From: Nitrospirota bacterium
Lineage (GTDB): Bacteria; Nitrospirota; Nitrospiria; Nitrospirales; Nitrospiraceae
Assembly (NCBI GenBank): GCA_013388555.1
Contig: JACAFD010000241.1
Coordinates: 1-38,711, forward strand
Reading direction: 5' to 3'
Length of the DNA stretch: 38,711 nucleotides
Position 1 is the first letter of the stretch. Each line of letters opens with the position of its first letter. The notes beneath the pieces are model-generated. The model had not been told where the DNA came from, did not search any database, and saw only the letters and a list, made by a program, of their open reading frames with translations. Both the position numbers and the translations under genes were made by a program. Positions 7,607 through 15,308 of the stretch are shown piece by piece.

Positions 7607-7649
7607 GGTGGAGGGCGGAGGGGTAGCGGACTACTACCCCCGCCCCACC
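7607..7649. terminator. Strong hairpin between convergent genes
   Basis: GGGGTAG (7620-7626) pairs with CTACCCC (7634-7640) around a seven-base loop, and the stem continues with small bulges through GGGC (7613-7616) and GCCC (7642-7645). It sits 30 bases after the 7196 gene and 16 bases after the minus-strand OmpA-like gene, so it may serve both. No T-run follows in either direction. Confidence 0.5.
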
Positions 7650-7665
7650 AGCTGAGCCGCGTCTT

Positions 7666-8406
7666 CTACTTCGTGACGCGAATTTCGACGCGGCGGTTCT
7701 TTGCCCGACCCGCAGGGGTCGTGTTCGGTTCAACCGGCTTGCTGTCTGCGTAACCTGTCGTCGTCGCAGCGGCAAGGCCGCCTTTTGCTAGGGCCCTTGC
7801 CGCATTAGCCGCACGAGATTCAGAAAGTTCCTTGTTTGTGGGGAATTTATTCTTCAGCTCTCCGCCGATGGGCACGTTGTCAGTGTGACCGTCCACCGCT
7901 ACTTTGTACTCGGGATAATCCTTCAAGACCGCTCCAACCCGCTTGAGCGCATCGATGCCTTCCGGTGTCACTTCATCTTGGCCGGGACCGAACAGATAGT
8001 TGGAGGCCAGGCTAATCAACAACCGCTCGTTGTTCAGATCGACCATAATGTCGCCCTTTTCGATCTGGGGACGAAGTGCCCTGACTAATCCCCGCTGGGC
8101 CGTTTTCAGTTTTTGCTCTTCAGCCAACAGAGTTCCTCTCAAGTCTGCCAGTTCTTTGTCCCGACCTGCCAGTTGTCGCTCCAACTCCGCCATATGCTGC
8201 TTGCTGGCAGCCAATTCGGCTGCCATGCTGTCCATCGCGGCGAGAGGGTCGGCCTGATTCTTTGGTGCAGCATCAACATTGCAACGAACATCATTCCAAG
8301 CCTGCCATCCGTCAGTCTTCGGACAAATAGGGCTCTGATCCCAGCTTGCACAGCCTGTTACAGCAGCTAAGCTTGCTACCAGGATAGTGGTTCTGAATGC
8401 CTGCAT
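7666..8406 (-). CDS. OmpA-family peptidoglycan-binding lipoprotein
   Basis: The 246-residue product begins with a lipoprotein signal (lipobox AAVTGC at about residues 13-18), then a cysteine-containing linker, a coiled coil at about residues 60-100 (MAAELAASKQHMAELERQL...), and a C-terminal OmpA domain. The domain shows VDGHTDNVPIGG, LSESRAANAARAL and the terminal KNRRVEIRV, the usual diaminopimelate-binding core. It would tether the outer membrane to peptidoglycan. The start at 8406 is chosen because GGAGATGGAGG lies just ahead and the signal peptide begins there; an in-frame codon 14 residues upstream has no support. The layout resembles flagellar MotB-like or Pal-like proteins, but there is no transmembrane anchor of the MotB kind and no tol genes are nearby. 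Confidence 0.85.
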   Translation of the reverse strand: MQAFRTTILVASLAAVTGCASWDQSPICPKTDGWQAWNDVRCNVDAAPKNQADPLAAMDSMAAELAASKQHMAELERQLAGRDKELADLRGTLLAEEQKLKTAQRGLVRALRPQIEKGDIMVDLNNERLLISLASNYLFGPGQDEVTPEGIDALKRVGAVLKDYPEYKVAVDGHTDNVPIGGELKNKFPTNKELSESRAANAARALAKGGLAAATTTGYADSKPVEPNTTPAGRAKNRRVEIRVTK

Positions 8407-8498
8407 GATGACCTCCATCTCCTGAATTGTGTGCGGGTCAGCGATCATGTGAGTCTATTCCCCCCACCTCGAGGGAATACCCGTAGCAACGGTGGTAT

Positions 8499-8659
8499 TT
8501 AGCCGCGATCTTTCAGAGTGTTGCCGATTTGCATCAAGAGTCTCTCTTCGTTCGTTGGTCCAGCGGGCGGCGCAGGGGTGGTTCGTTCTTGAAGTGGTTG
8601 ACTTGCTTCACCAGCGCAAAGATTACGAAAGCAGCGATGATAAAGTCAATCAAGTTTGA
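8499..8659 (-). pseudogene. mscL: Remnant of mscL, large-conductance mechanosensitive channel
   Basis: Read on the minus strand, 8659 downward encodes NLIDFIIAAFVIFALVKQVNHFKNE, matching the second transmembrane helix of MscL and its flank. The match then continues in another frame as PPAGPTNEERLLMQIGNTLKDRG up to a TAA at 8499-8501, matching the C-terminal cytoplasmic helix. The first helix and loop are absent, and a frameshift lies near position 8590. This is therefore a 5'-truncated, frameshifted fragment. Its broken end lies some 90 bases from an integrase tail, suggesting that the truncation came from an insertion or deletion at this site. Confidence 0.8.
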
Positions 8660-8746
8660 TGGAAGCAGCGAGGAATGTCGAACTGGAGAAACTAGAATAT
8701 GAAGCAGAAGTGTGGGCTCTGGGCCGACTCATATCCTGTGGGCCGT

Positions 8747-8947
8747 GACATTCAGACCACTCTTCGATATGCCCGTCTTGCCCCAGGACACTTACAGGAT
8801 GCCGTGAATCGAGGAAGTCTCTCTGGAACCGTGATCAATCAGGAGGAAAAACGGGAAAAAGAGATGCAATCTGTTGATTTTATGGTGCGCCCGGAGGGAC
8901 TTGAACCCCCAACCCCCAGATCCGTAGTCTGGTGCTCTATCCATTGA
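8747..8947 (+). pseudogene. C-terminal tail of a tyrosine recombinase (integrase remnant)
   Basis: From 8747 the plus strand encodes DIQTTLRYARLAPGHLQDAV, the typical C-terminal block of phage-type tyrosine integrases. The tyrosine in TLRYA is the expected DNA-attacking residue. The upstream catalytic R, K, H-x-x-R motifs are missing, and the residues just before (to an in-frame ATG at 8699) do not resemble an integrase. The frame runs on through the tRNA-Arg gene in antisense and stops at 8945-8947, so the residues after about 8860 are not meaningful. An integrase end abutting a tRNA 3' end is the usual sign of an integrated element; here only the tail remains. Confidence 0.75.
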
Positions 8948-8958
8948 GCTACGGGCGC
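8883..8958 (-). tRNA. tRNA-Arg (anticodon ACG)
   Basis: The minus strand folds into a complete cloverleaf: acceptor GCGCCCG/CGGGCGC, D stem GCTC/GAGC, anticodon stem CCAGA/TCTGG with loop CTACGGA (anticodon ACG, read as ICG after editing), and a T arm around TTCAAGT. The 3' CCA is encoded (8883-8885) and the discriminator base is A. The total is 76 bases including CCA. Its 3' end faces the integrase remnant. Confidence 0.96.
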
Positions 8959-9053
8959 GCTGAAGAAGCAGAGTTGCACCGGGCCCCACGCGTCGTGCAC
9001 TGACAAGCCAAGGAGAGGGTGGAAGGGCGTTCGGATACTGCTGTTTGCAAGGG

Positions 9054-9083
9054 GTTATACAGGTCTCTGGCCTGGCGGGTCAA
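9054..9083 (-). promoter_or_regulatory. Putative promoter of tRNA-Arg
   Basis: On the minus strand TTGACC (9083-9078) and TATAAC (9059-9054) are separated by 18 bases. Both hexamers are close to the sigma-70 consensus. The predicted transcript would start near 9047 and carry a leader of about 90 bases before the tRNA. Confidence 0.6.
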
Positions 9084-9142
9084 GGGATCGCCCTGCTCTC
9101 CATATGAAATAGAGATACAGGGGCGAGGCGAGAAGGGAATAC

Positions 9143-9883
9143 TTACTTGCCGGACGAAATGGCTACGGGAACAGGCGTGATTGATGACCGTTTCGACTTG
9201 ACTGAAACGGAACGAATGGGCCGATCAAGTATGGGAGCGCTGCTTGCTGTGTAAAAGGCGGTGTCCTGCACCACTTGCTCCATCAACGCCGTGAGGCAGG
9301 ATTCCGTCACGTGGCCTTTCAATTCATCGATCATGAGCGGCGTCGCGCCGAACATTTTATAATGGGCGGTTCCAGCGGATTGGCTTTCGTAGTGTTTGAC
9401 TCGTCCATCCCAACGTTCCAATTCCAGAGTCATGTGCGCCGAATAGTCATATTCCAGTGGAATGAAGGGGGCCAGCGTGAACATCGAGGCGCCGATGGCA
9501 ATGCTCTTCCATGTCACATCGCTCGGATGGGAATCGACGGCCTCGTCAAACAAGAGGCGGGCGCGAATGAATTTTTCACCGGCCGGAGGTTCGGGAGCAT
9601 TCATGTCGCCGAGACGTGAGAATAGCCCGACCTCTCGCAACGTGCTGAGGACGCGGCGCTCAGTTTCCAATGACGAATTTTGGGGTGAGCCGTTGCGCGT
9701 GGTATTCACGCTATCTATGACGAGCGGGACCTGTTCGTCTCGCACGATCTCCCGGACGATGGGTTTTGGGCTGCTGTCGCCCGTAGCCTTGAGCTCGATT
9801 CGGTGCCCACAACCGGCCGTGAGCGTAGCAACCAACCCACCGCATACGATGATGGTCAAGATGAAGCGTGGCTTAGCGTGCAT
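9143..9883 (-). CDS. Predicted lipoprotein of unknown function
   Basis: The 246-residue product starts with a lipoprotein signal (MHAKPRFILTIIVCGGLVATLTAGC; lipobox LTAGC at about residues 21-25). The mature part has a predicted alpha/beta segment around ERRVLSTLREVGLFSRL and a hydrophobic stretch SIAIGASMFTLAPFIPLEY that could be a membrane-associated hairpin. The C-terminal tail is basic and serine-rich. The layout recalls lipoproteins that build GNA1162/LptE-like or stress-related envelope complexes, but I do not recognise the family. The gene begins eight bases downstream of the pagL-like gene, so the two are probably co-transcribed. Confidence 0.75.
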   Translation of the reverse strand: MHAKPRFILTIIVCGGLVATLTAGCGHRIELKATGDSSPKPIVREIVRDEQVPLVIDSVNTTRNGSPQNSSLETERRVLSTLREVGLFSRLGDMNAPEPPAGEKFIRARLLFDEAVDSHPSDVTWKSIAIGASMFTLAPFIPLEYDYSAHMTLELERWDGRVKHYESQSAGTAHYKMFGATPLMIDELKGHVTESCLTALMEQVVQDTAFYTASSAPILDRPIRSVSVKSKRSSITPVPVAISSGK

Positions 9884-9891
9884 CCATCCTC

Positions 9892-10497
9892 CTAAAAGTA
9901 AAAAGAAAAACCTGCGAAGGGGAGACTTTCGTTGAGTCCGACATTGGGAGTGCTCGTGTCGGCATTTGAGATATGCTGGAAGCGGTAGCCGGCGTTGATC
10001 GCGGATTGGTCGGTCAGGAAATAGGAGACTCCAAGCCCGCCCGTCAAGATGAAGTTGAACTGGCTGTGTTGTTCAGGAATATTCCCTGCGAGGTCGGTCC
10101 AGAAGGGACCTCCGGCGAATTCGGCATAGGGCCGAATCCAGTCAAGTGCGACGAAGCTGTATTTGATCTTCGGAGTGAAACCGATGCCGTGCGAGAGAAC
10201 CGGTTCCTGAAATTGGATATAGACCATCTCGCCGCCGAGTGATATTTGCCCCCGATACCAACTATCGCCGATGGGATCGGTGAGCGTGATCATCCATGAA
10301 GGCATAAAGGCAGGTCCCCTCTGCTCGGTTTTGCTTTTCCCCTCTACGAGGCGATGGGGAAACAAGTACCCTGCAGAGAGTCCAATTTCTTGAGTGCCGA
10401 CGGTGATCGTGGGCGAGCCATTTGCAGCATTCGAGCAATTAATCATCATCAGCGACCCAAGAACCAACGTCGTGAGGATCCGAGCAAGATATGGCAT
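9892..10497 (-). CDS. pagL: PagL-like lipid A 3-O-deacylase
   Basis: PagL is an outer-membrane beta-barrel hydrolase that removes the 3-O acyl chain of lipid A. The 201-residue product has a signal peptide (cleavage near SNAA), barrel-like alternating strands and a terminal aromatic FSFYF. Near the C-terminus it carries YRFQHISNAD followed by PNVGLNES. His175 and Ser177 (H-x-S) and Glu190 fit the His-Ser-Glu catalytic triad of the family at the expected spacing. The protein is somewhat longer than Pseudomonas PagL. Homologues annotated as acyloxyacyl hydrolase share the motif. It precedes the lipoprotein gene with an eight-base gap. Confidence 0.8.
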   Translation of the reverse strand: MPYLARILTTLVLGSLMMINCSNAANGSPTITVGTQEIGLSAGYLFPHRLVEGKSKTEQRGPAFMPSWMITLTDPIGDSWYRGQISLGGEMVYIQFQEPVLSHGIGFTPKIKYSFVALDWIRPYAEFAGGPFWTDLAGNIPEQHSQFNFILTGGLGVSYFLTDQSAINAGYRFQHISNADTSTPNVGLNESLPFAGFSFYF

Positions 10498-10686
10498 GCG
10501 CTATCCACGTCAATATCCTGTCGGCTATTTCACAGTCAAGTTTAAGCAACAGGGGTACTGTGCAAAGATACCAAGAACGATTGAGTGCTGTCCACATACG
10601 GCGAGGTTAATTTGGCATAAAACAAAAATGTTCGACAATTGGTGAAGGTTGTTCGGAGAGGTAGAGAGCAAAAGAGGCTCGGCGGA

Positions 10687-11490
10687 TTATCTCAGCTTGA
10701 CAAGATTGTCCACATCTGCTTGAAGCTCAGGCAGCCTGTATCGCTGGTCGAGGGAGACCACTCGTTCAAGACACCGCCGCGCGGAAACAGAATCCAGGCG
10801 GCTGCCGTATACCGCGGCAAGGTGTCTGAGCACCGCTGCTTCAGCCGGCTCGTTGCCGAGCTTGATGTAATGTTCCGAGGCATTGTTGAGACAACGCTCG
10901 GCTCTAGTCAGGTCGCCTTGATCGAGAAAGCACTTGCCGAGTTGGCTGTAGGTCACCGCCAACCCTTCTTCGTTTCCGACAATCCGATGAGAGTCGAGCG
11001 CTTGCATGAACGACGTGACAGCCTGCTCCCATTTCCCTTCGCGGGCTTCTTGGAGTGCCAGGTTGTTGTAGAGAATGCCGAGCGCACGATCATCTTTGAG
11101 GTCGCGCAGCAAATCCAGCGCTTCAAGGTAGTAGGGGCGGGCTTTTTCAGGATGGCCGGCGCCGATGTAAAGATTACCAAGATTCACCAACGTATGAGCG
11201 ATGGCATTCTGATTCGGTTCTATCCGCTGGATCTGCAGAACTTCCCTATAACAGCTCTCTGCCTGATCCAGATCGCCCAATAGCGCGCAGACGTTGCCAA
11301 GATTCCCCAGCGAATTGGAGAGCGCGCCTTGGTCATTGACCAGGCGATCGTCCGTGACGGCTTGTTCACAGGCAGCTTTGGCCTGCGCCAGTTGACCTCG
11401 GTGGAGAAAAATGCGCGCGCTATGTTTGTCTGCTTCTGACATCTTTTCATGAAGCGCCGTTCGTATCTCGTCTGACGAGGAACGCTTCAC
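10687..11490 (-). CDS. Tetratricopeptide repeat protein
   Basis: The 267-residue product is almost entirely tetratricopeptide repeats, with about five units between residues 20 and 250, for example SLGNLGNVCALLGDLDQAESCYREVLQI and HTLVNLGNLYIGAGHPEKARPYYLEAL. There is no signal peptide or membrane segment, so it is probably a cytosolic scaffold that binds partner proteins. It starts 22 bases after the stop of the 11513 gene, with which it likely forms an operon. The first residues (MKRSSSDEIRTALHEKM) come from a region containing the short repeat GCTTCACGTTTCACG, so the true start may be the internal Met17. No specific partner is evident. Confidence 0.85.
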   Translation of the reverse strand: MKRSSSDEIRTALHEKMSEADKHSARIFLHRGQLAQAKAACEQAVTDDRLVNDQGALSNSLGNLGNVCALLGDLDQAESCYREVLQIQRIEPNQNAIAHTLVNLGNLYIGAGHPEKARPYYLEALDLLRDLKDDRALGILYNNLALQEAREGKWEQAVTSFMQALDSHRIVGNEEGLAVTYSQLGKCFLDQGDLTRAERCLNNASEHYIKLGNEPAEAAVLRHLAAVYGSRLDSVSARRCLERVVSLDQRYRLPELQADVDNLVKLR

Positions 11491-11512
11491 GTTTCACGAG
11501 ATACGCGTTGCG

Positions 11513-11938
11513 CTAGTCTCCGCCCTTCGGTGTATCCTTTCTAAATTCGACCTGAATCTCATCTTCCTCGTCCACGCCAAGTCCTGCACGAAATGATTCC
11601 AGGAGTTCGGTCACGTAGTCGATGTGTATCCGATTTTTTCCTTCACGTGAAGCGAGGTAGGACTCAGAGAGCCTTATCCCGGTATGAAAGTGCTCGGCGA
11701 TCGTTTCCTCCGTCACCTGCTGCCAGGTAATGTAGATGCAGAAGGCATTATACGAGTGGGCCTTCGGATAGCGGGCCGCGAGGGAGAGCAATCCTTCATA
11801 AGCCTCCCGCGCCGTCAATCCTGCGTTGGCAGAGAACGCGCCTTCGAGTTCTAGGACTCTATCCCAGTCAGAACCGAGTTCAAGCTCTGCTTCTTGAAGC
11901 GCCGCCCGCGCGGCAAGGGCTGCGTCAAATTGCATCAT
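11513..11938 (-). CDS. Conserved hypothetical protein, acidic and helical
   Basis: The 141-residue product appears to be a soluble, mostly helical, acidic protein (ARAALQEAELELGSDWDRVLELEGAF, ESYLASREGKNRIHIDYVTELLESFRAGLG). The pattern of alpha helices with an amphipathic AREAYEGLLSLAARYP segment would suit a single TPR-like helical hairpin, but no motif is diagnostic. There is no signal peptide. The downstream TPR gene starts 22 bases later, so the two are probably co-expressed and might interact. I do not recognise the family. Confidence 0.7.
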   Translation of the reverse strand: MMQFDAALAARAALQEAELELGSDWDRVLELEGAFSANAGLTAREAYEGLLSLAARYPKAHSYNAFCIYITWQQVTEETIAEHFHTGIRLSESYLASREGKNRIHIDYVTELLESFRAGLGVDEEDEIQVEFRKDTPKGGD

Positions 11939-12560
11939 TCATCTCCCAATTCAACCGGGAGCCTCTCGTGTCTTGCCTTCATCCTACACCAAACCACCGC
12001 AAGTCGAGGTGCCCGTTGTCCATGCCATCGATCGTGTGCTGCAATTGAAGAACAGGGGCGACGCTCTCAACAATCGCACGTGCACGATGAATGAGTTCGC
12101 CGCGATCGTCGCCTCGTAGCCAGCACCATAACGGTACTGACGTGCCTAACCTATTTCGTCATACTGTGTCGTGGGACCGATTACAGGATACTCGGGTAGG
12201 GAAAAGCAGGTCAATAAGGCGAAGTAGCACCGATAGTCCTTTTCCAAGGCAACCCGTTAGGCTGAAGCTATTTAAGAATGTAGTTTCGGAAAATCGTGCG
12301 GGGGAACTTCATTTCCTTTCAGCGATAAGCCTAAATCTTGTCCAGCCCGAGATTGAGACCATGGACTAACCCATCAGCGTTAAACACCAGTTGGAGTATA
12401 ACTCTCAGCCAGTCGACTCTTGTTCGCGGTAGATAGCGTTGCCCCTCCATAACTTGGGTTTCCAAGAGCGGTGGTTTATGCCGATAGTAGGTCCCAATAT
12501 AGTCCTATGGCCGCGTTTACTTTCCTTCATTTGGCTCTGTAGACTGCAGTCATCCTTATT
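11939..12560. other. Long intergenic region with a possible gene fragment
   Basis: This 622-base gap separates a minus-strand operon from the divergent nitroreductase-like gene. On the minus strand, roughly 12150 down to 11983, an open frame encodes LRGDDRGELIHRARAIVESV, APVLQLQHTIDGMDNGHLDL and RWFGVG before a stop. It reads like protein but has no ATG and is cut off upstream by a stop, so it may be a decayed gene end. The stretch 12160-12560 is AT-richer and shows nothing recognisable; it should contain the promoter of the 12561 gene. Confidence 0.35.
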
Positions 12561-14327
12561 ATGAGTACCAAGAAGCCAAATACCGCTTTGCCAACTGAGC
12601 CTGTCTCGACCGATCTCGTCGATAGGGTCATCCTCTATCACGTCAGGACGAAGCATCATTTCAACCGCTACGCTCGCGCACTTGGATATCTGGATTGGAC
12701 CAATCAGCCTGATCCGTTTCGACGGTTCGAGGGCGCGCAGCTGATTCCACTCCCCATACTGAAGCCGGATGAGGCACCGTTGTCACCTCCCTATGATGCG
12801 ATTTATCAAAAGGAACGTATCGCCTGTCAGACTCTCAGCTTGCAATCCCTCTCGAGATTCTTTGAACTCGCCCTTGCACTGTCCGCGTGGAAAAAATCTG
12901 GAGAGTCGGAATGGGCGTTGCGGATTAATCCATCGTCAGGCAATTTGCATCCGACCGAAGGCTATCTTGTCATGCCGCAATCCGACGGACTCAATCTCAA
13001 GCCTGGTCTCTATCACTACGCGCCGAAGGAACATGGCCTGGAGTTTCGGGCGGAGTTTCCCGCCGAGCAAATCATTCGTTTGTTGGCTCCATTTCCTCCT
13101 GGCGCATTTCTCTTCGGACTGACCTCGGTACATTGGCGGGAAGCCTGGAAGTATGGCGAACGGGCATTCCGTTACTGCAACCACGATGTCGGTCATGCGA
13201 TTGGATCAGCGAGAATCGCCACGGCCACGTTGGGCTGGAGTATGGCGCTGTTGGACGGAGTAGACCATAATACCGTCGCGCTCCTCCTGGGAGCCAGCCG
13301 CACAGAGGACTTTGCAGCTGTAGAGCCGGAACATCCAGACTGCCTGGCAGTGATATGGCCTCTCTCGGATGTGAGGGGTGAGGGGTTAAGGGTAGGGGGC
13401 AGTAAGGCTGAGATTCCGTTGTTCCTCGATGCAGCGTTGGTCAAGGATCTATCGAACGCCACGTGGTATGGGAAAGCGAATCGACTAAGTCAGGACCACG
13501 GGGTGCACTGGGACATTATCGATGAGGCGGCCGCCGCCTCGTGCAAGACACAGGCTGAGAAGTCGACAGTTTCGTTGGGGACTGCACTCTATCAGACACC
13601 CCCTCGCCCCTTACCCGTTACCCCTCACCCGCCTTTGGCGGGCCAGCTCATCAGACAGCGGCGGAGCGCGGTATCATTCGATGGCAAGACATCAATCTCA
13701 AAATCGACGTTTTTTCGCATGATGCAGCTGGTGATGCCCCGTTCGGATCGGCCGCAATTGGATCGACCGATACCTTGGGATGTCTGGCCTTACGAGCCGG
13801 CAATTCATGCAATGCTCTTTGTCCATCGTGTCGAGGGTCTCACGCCGGGGCTCTATTTTCTAGTCCGTGACCCACAGAAGCTGTCGTACATCCAGAACTG
13901 CATGAATGCAGAGCTGACATGGGCTCCGGCCCCCGGTTGTCCGGAGGATCTCCCTCTCTACTGGTTACTTGAAGGCGACGCCAAGAAATTAGCCGCCCAG
14001 GTGAGCTGTCACCAAGATATTGCAGGGGACAGCGCCTTCTCATTAGGGATGCTGGCTGAGTTCGAAGGGCACTTGAGGGAAAGGGGGGCTTGGTGGTACC
14101 CACGTCTATTCTGGGAGGCAGGCCTGCTGGGGCAAGTGCTCTACCTAGAAGCGGAAGCTGCTGGGGTGCGGGCTACCGGGATCGGCTGTTTTTTTGACGA
14201 CCCAGTCCATGAGATTGTAGGGATCAAGGAACGTTCGTTTCAATCGCTCTATCACTTTACGGTAGGCGGACCGGTCGAGGATGGAAGATTGATGACGCTT
14301 CCGCCTTATCATCATCTGAATCGATGA
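12561..14327 (+). CDS. SagB/ThcOx-type protein with two nitroreductase-like domains
   Basis: The 588-residue product carries two nitroreductase-fold regions. The first (about residues 85-270) contains the signature SSGNLHPTEGYLV and GLYHYAPKEHGLE, and GHAIGSARIATATLGWSMALL. The second (about 365-575) begins QLIRQRRSAVSFDGK and contains EAGLLGQVLYLEAEAAGVRATGIGCFFDDPVHEIVG. Such flavoproteins oxidise azolines in ribosomal peptides (SagB), or reduce nitro groups or quinones. No leader-peptide or cyclodehydratase genes are adjacent, so a peptide-modifying role is not supported. Two glycine- or proline-rich insertions (VRGEGLRVGG and PPRPLPVTPHPP) separate the domains and are encoded by complementary repeats. 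The start is the first ATG; no strong ribosome binding site is seen. The next gene follows after 46 bases on the same strand. Confidence 0.8.
   Translation: MSTKKPNTALPTEPVSTDLVDRVILYHVRTKHHFNRYARALGYLDWTNQPDPFRRFEGAQLIPLPILKPDEAPLSPPYDAIYQKERIACQTLSLQSLSRFFELALALSAWKKSGESEWALRINPSSGNLHPTEGYLVMPQSDGLNLKPGLYHYAPKEHGLEFRAEFPAEQIIRLLAPFPPGAFLFGLTSVHWREAWKYGERAFRYCNHDVGHAIGSARIATATLGWSMALLDGVDHNTVALLLGASRTEDFAAVEPEHPDCLAVIWPLSDVRGEGLRVGGSKAEIPLFLDAALVKDLSNATWYGKANRLSQDHGVHWDIIDEAAAASCKTQAEKSTVSLGTALYQTPPRPLPVTPHPPLAGQLIRQRRSAVSFDGKTSISKSTFFRMMQLVMPRSDRPQLDRPIPWDVWPYEPAIHAMLFVHRVEGLTPGLYFLVRDPQKLSYIQNCMNAELTWAPAPGCPEDLPLYWLLEGDAKKLAAQVSCHQDIAGDSAFSLGMLAEFEGHLRERGAWWYPRLFWEAGLLGQVLYLEAEAAGVRATGIGCFFDDPVHEIVGIKERSFQSLYHFTVGGPVEDGRLMTLPPYHHLNR
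13371..13632. repeat. Complementary G-rich/C-rich repeats inside the coding sequence
   Basis: GTGAGGGGTGAGGGGTTAAG (starting 13371, running to 13399) and the C-rich run at 13599-13632 are imperfect inverted copies: both contain GGTGAGGGGT-A-GGGTA-GGG in one orientation. They are in frame with the protein and encode low-complexity linkers. They resemble intergenic repeats that have entered a gene. Confidence 0.5.
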
Positions 14328-14373
14328 TACCGCGCGATCGCACCGACACAATTAGCCTGGAGTTTTAACTTTC

Positions 14374-15225
14374 ATGTTTAAGATAAAGAAAAAAACGGGT
14401 AAACCGAAGCCTGTAATCCTCTATAACATCATTGAGGACTACTCGGAGTTCGACGCACCAGGGAATGTCACGGTGTGCGCCATGACGCACACAGAAGACC
14501 TACCTGCACATGCCAAGGTGCTTTCCGAAAGCTACGATATCCCGCTAGAGACGATGACGACCCTCCTGATTGAGGGCGGGGTCTATGTGTATCCCAAAGT
14601 CGACGGGGTGCTGACACGTGGACTATTTGCCTGCCGAATTGATCCGACTGGAGAGGCTCCGAAACAGACCTGGGCCTTAGACCTCATGCAGTTTGCCGAG
14701 GCGGAGCAATTGGCCCAGGCCCGAGGGATGACGCTTGAAGAAGTAGCGGCGCTTGTCTTTCACTGGACATTGCCGGAAGAGTTGAGGACAAAACTTGAGC
14801 AGAAGAATCTTGGCATCGACTACCGCACACTAGACCGTGCCGTTGCCAAAGGCGGCGATATCAAGTACATCGACTTCAGGAAGGATTGGTCCCCTCATTT
14901 CAAGCGGCTCTGTATCATGCCGGATGGTCGATTAGTGGAGACAGGAGGATTGGAGGAGTTTGCCCTGCTCCATGGCATTACATCAGCGCAAGCCAAAACC
15001 CTGGTTCAACAGGGTGGCACACTGGAAGTGAACGGTGAGCTCCTGGCCTGTCAGATCGTAAATGGCCAGCCGGCAGTGGCGCGGTTCAGTGCACACAACT
15101 ATGAAGAGGCTAAGAAGTTGGCGGCGGCGAAGCGGGTGCATCTGATGGATGCGTTGAGCGAAGTGGCTTACGACGATCCGGTGATGATGCGCTCATTGAC
15201 CAGGAAAGGACTCAGCGGCGACTGA
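14374..15225 (+). CDS. Protein of unknown function with an internal two-fold repeat
   Basis: I do not recognise this 283-residue protein. It is soluble, without signal peptide or membrane segment. Two halves look alike. The first contains YDIPLETMTTLLIEGG...GLFACRID, then QFAEAEQLAQARGMTLEEVAALV (about residues 50-135). The second contains HGITSAQAKTLVQQGG...ELLACQIV, then EEAKKLAAAKRVHLMDALSEV (about 205-270). Each unit combines a small helix, a Gly-Gly turn, a strand ending in the -ACxI motif and a helical tail. This suggests gene duplication. It lies 46 bases after the nitroreductase-like gene and is likely co-transcribed. GGAG lies upstream of the ATG. Confidence 0.75.
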   Translation: MFKIKKKTGKPKPVILYNIIEDYSEFDAPGNVTVCAMTHTEDLPAHAKVLSESYDIPLETMTTLLIEGGVYVYPKVDGVLTRGLFACRIDPTGEAPKQTWALDLMQFAEAEQLAQARGMTLEEVAALVFHWTLPEELRTKLEQKNLGIDYRTLDRAVAKGGDIKYIDFRKDWSPHFKRLCIMPDGRLVETGGLEEFALLHGITSAQAKTLVQQGGTLEVNGELLACQIVNGQPAVARFSAHNYEEAKKLAAAKRVHLMDALSEVAYDDPVMMRSLTRKGLSGD

Positions 15226-15308
15226 TGAGTCATTGAGGTCTCTCCGGTCGCACTGATGGACGCCATTTGGAGACTGTCCGGCCGCCGGTGGTCCCTAGTA
15301 GGGGCCCA

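Noticed and set aside
8699-8746. Start of an integrase at an in-frame ATG
   Set aside because: The residues do not resemble an integrase; the recognisable part starts at 8747.
9142-9143. CRISPR arrays, rRNA genes, complete IS elements or plasmid origins in the window
   Set aside because: None was seen: no regular spacer-repeat pattern, no rRNA landmarks and no transposase frame. The coordinates are placeholders for the whole window.
15226-15308. Possible terminator hairpin GTGG.CCC...GGG.CCAC
   Set aside because: The stem is short and needs bulges; no T-run.
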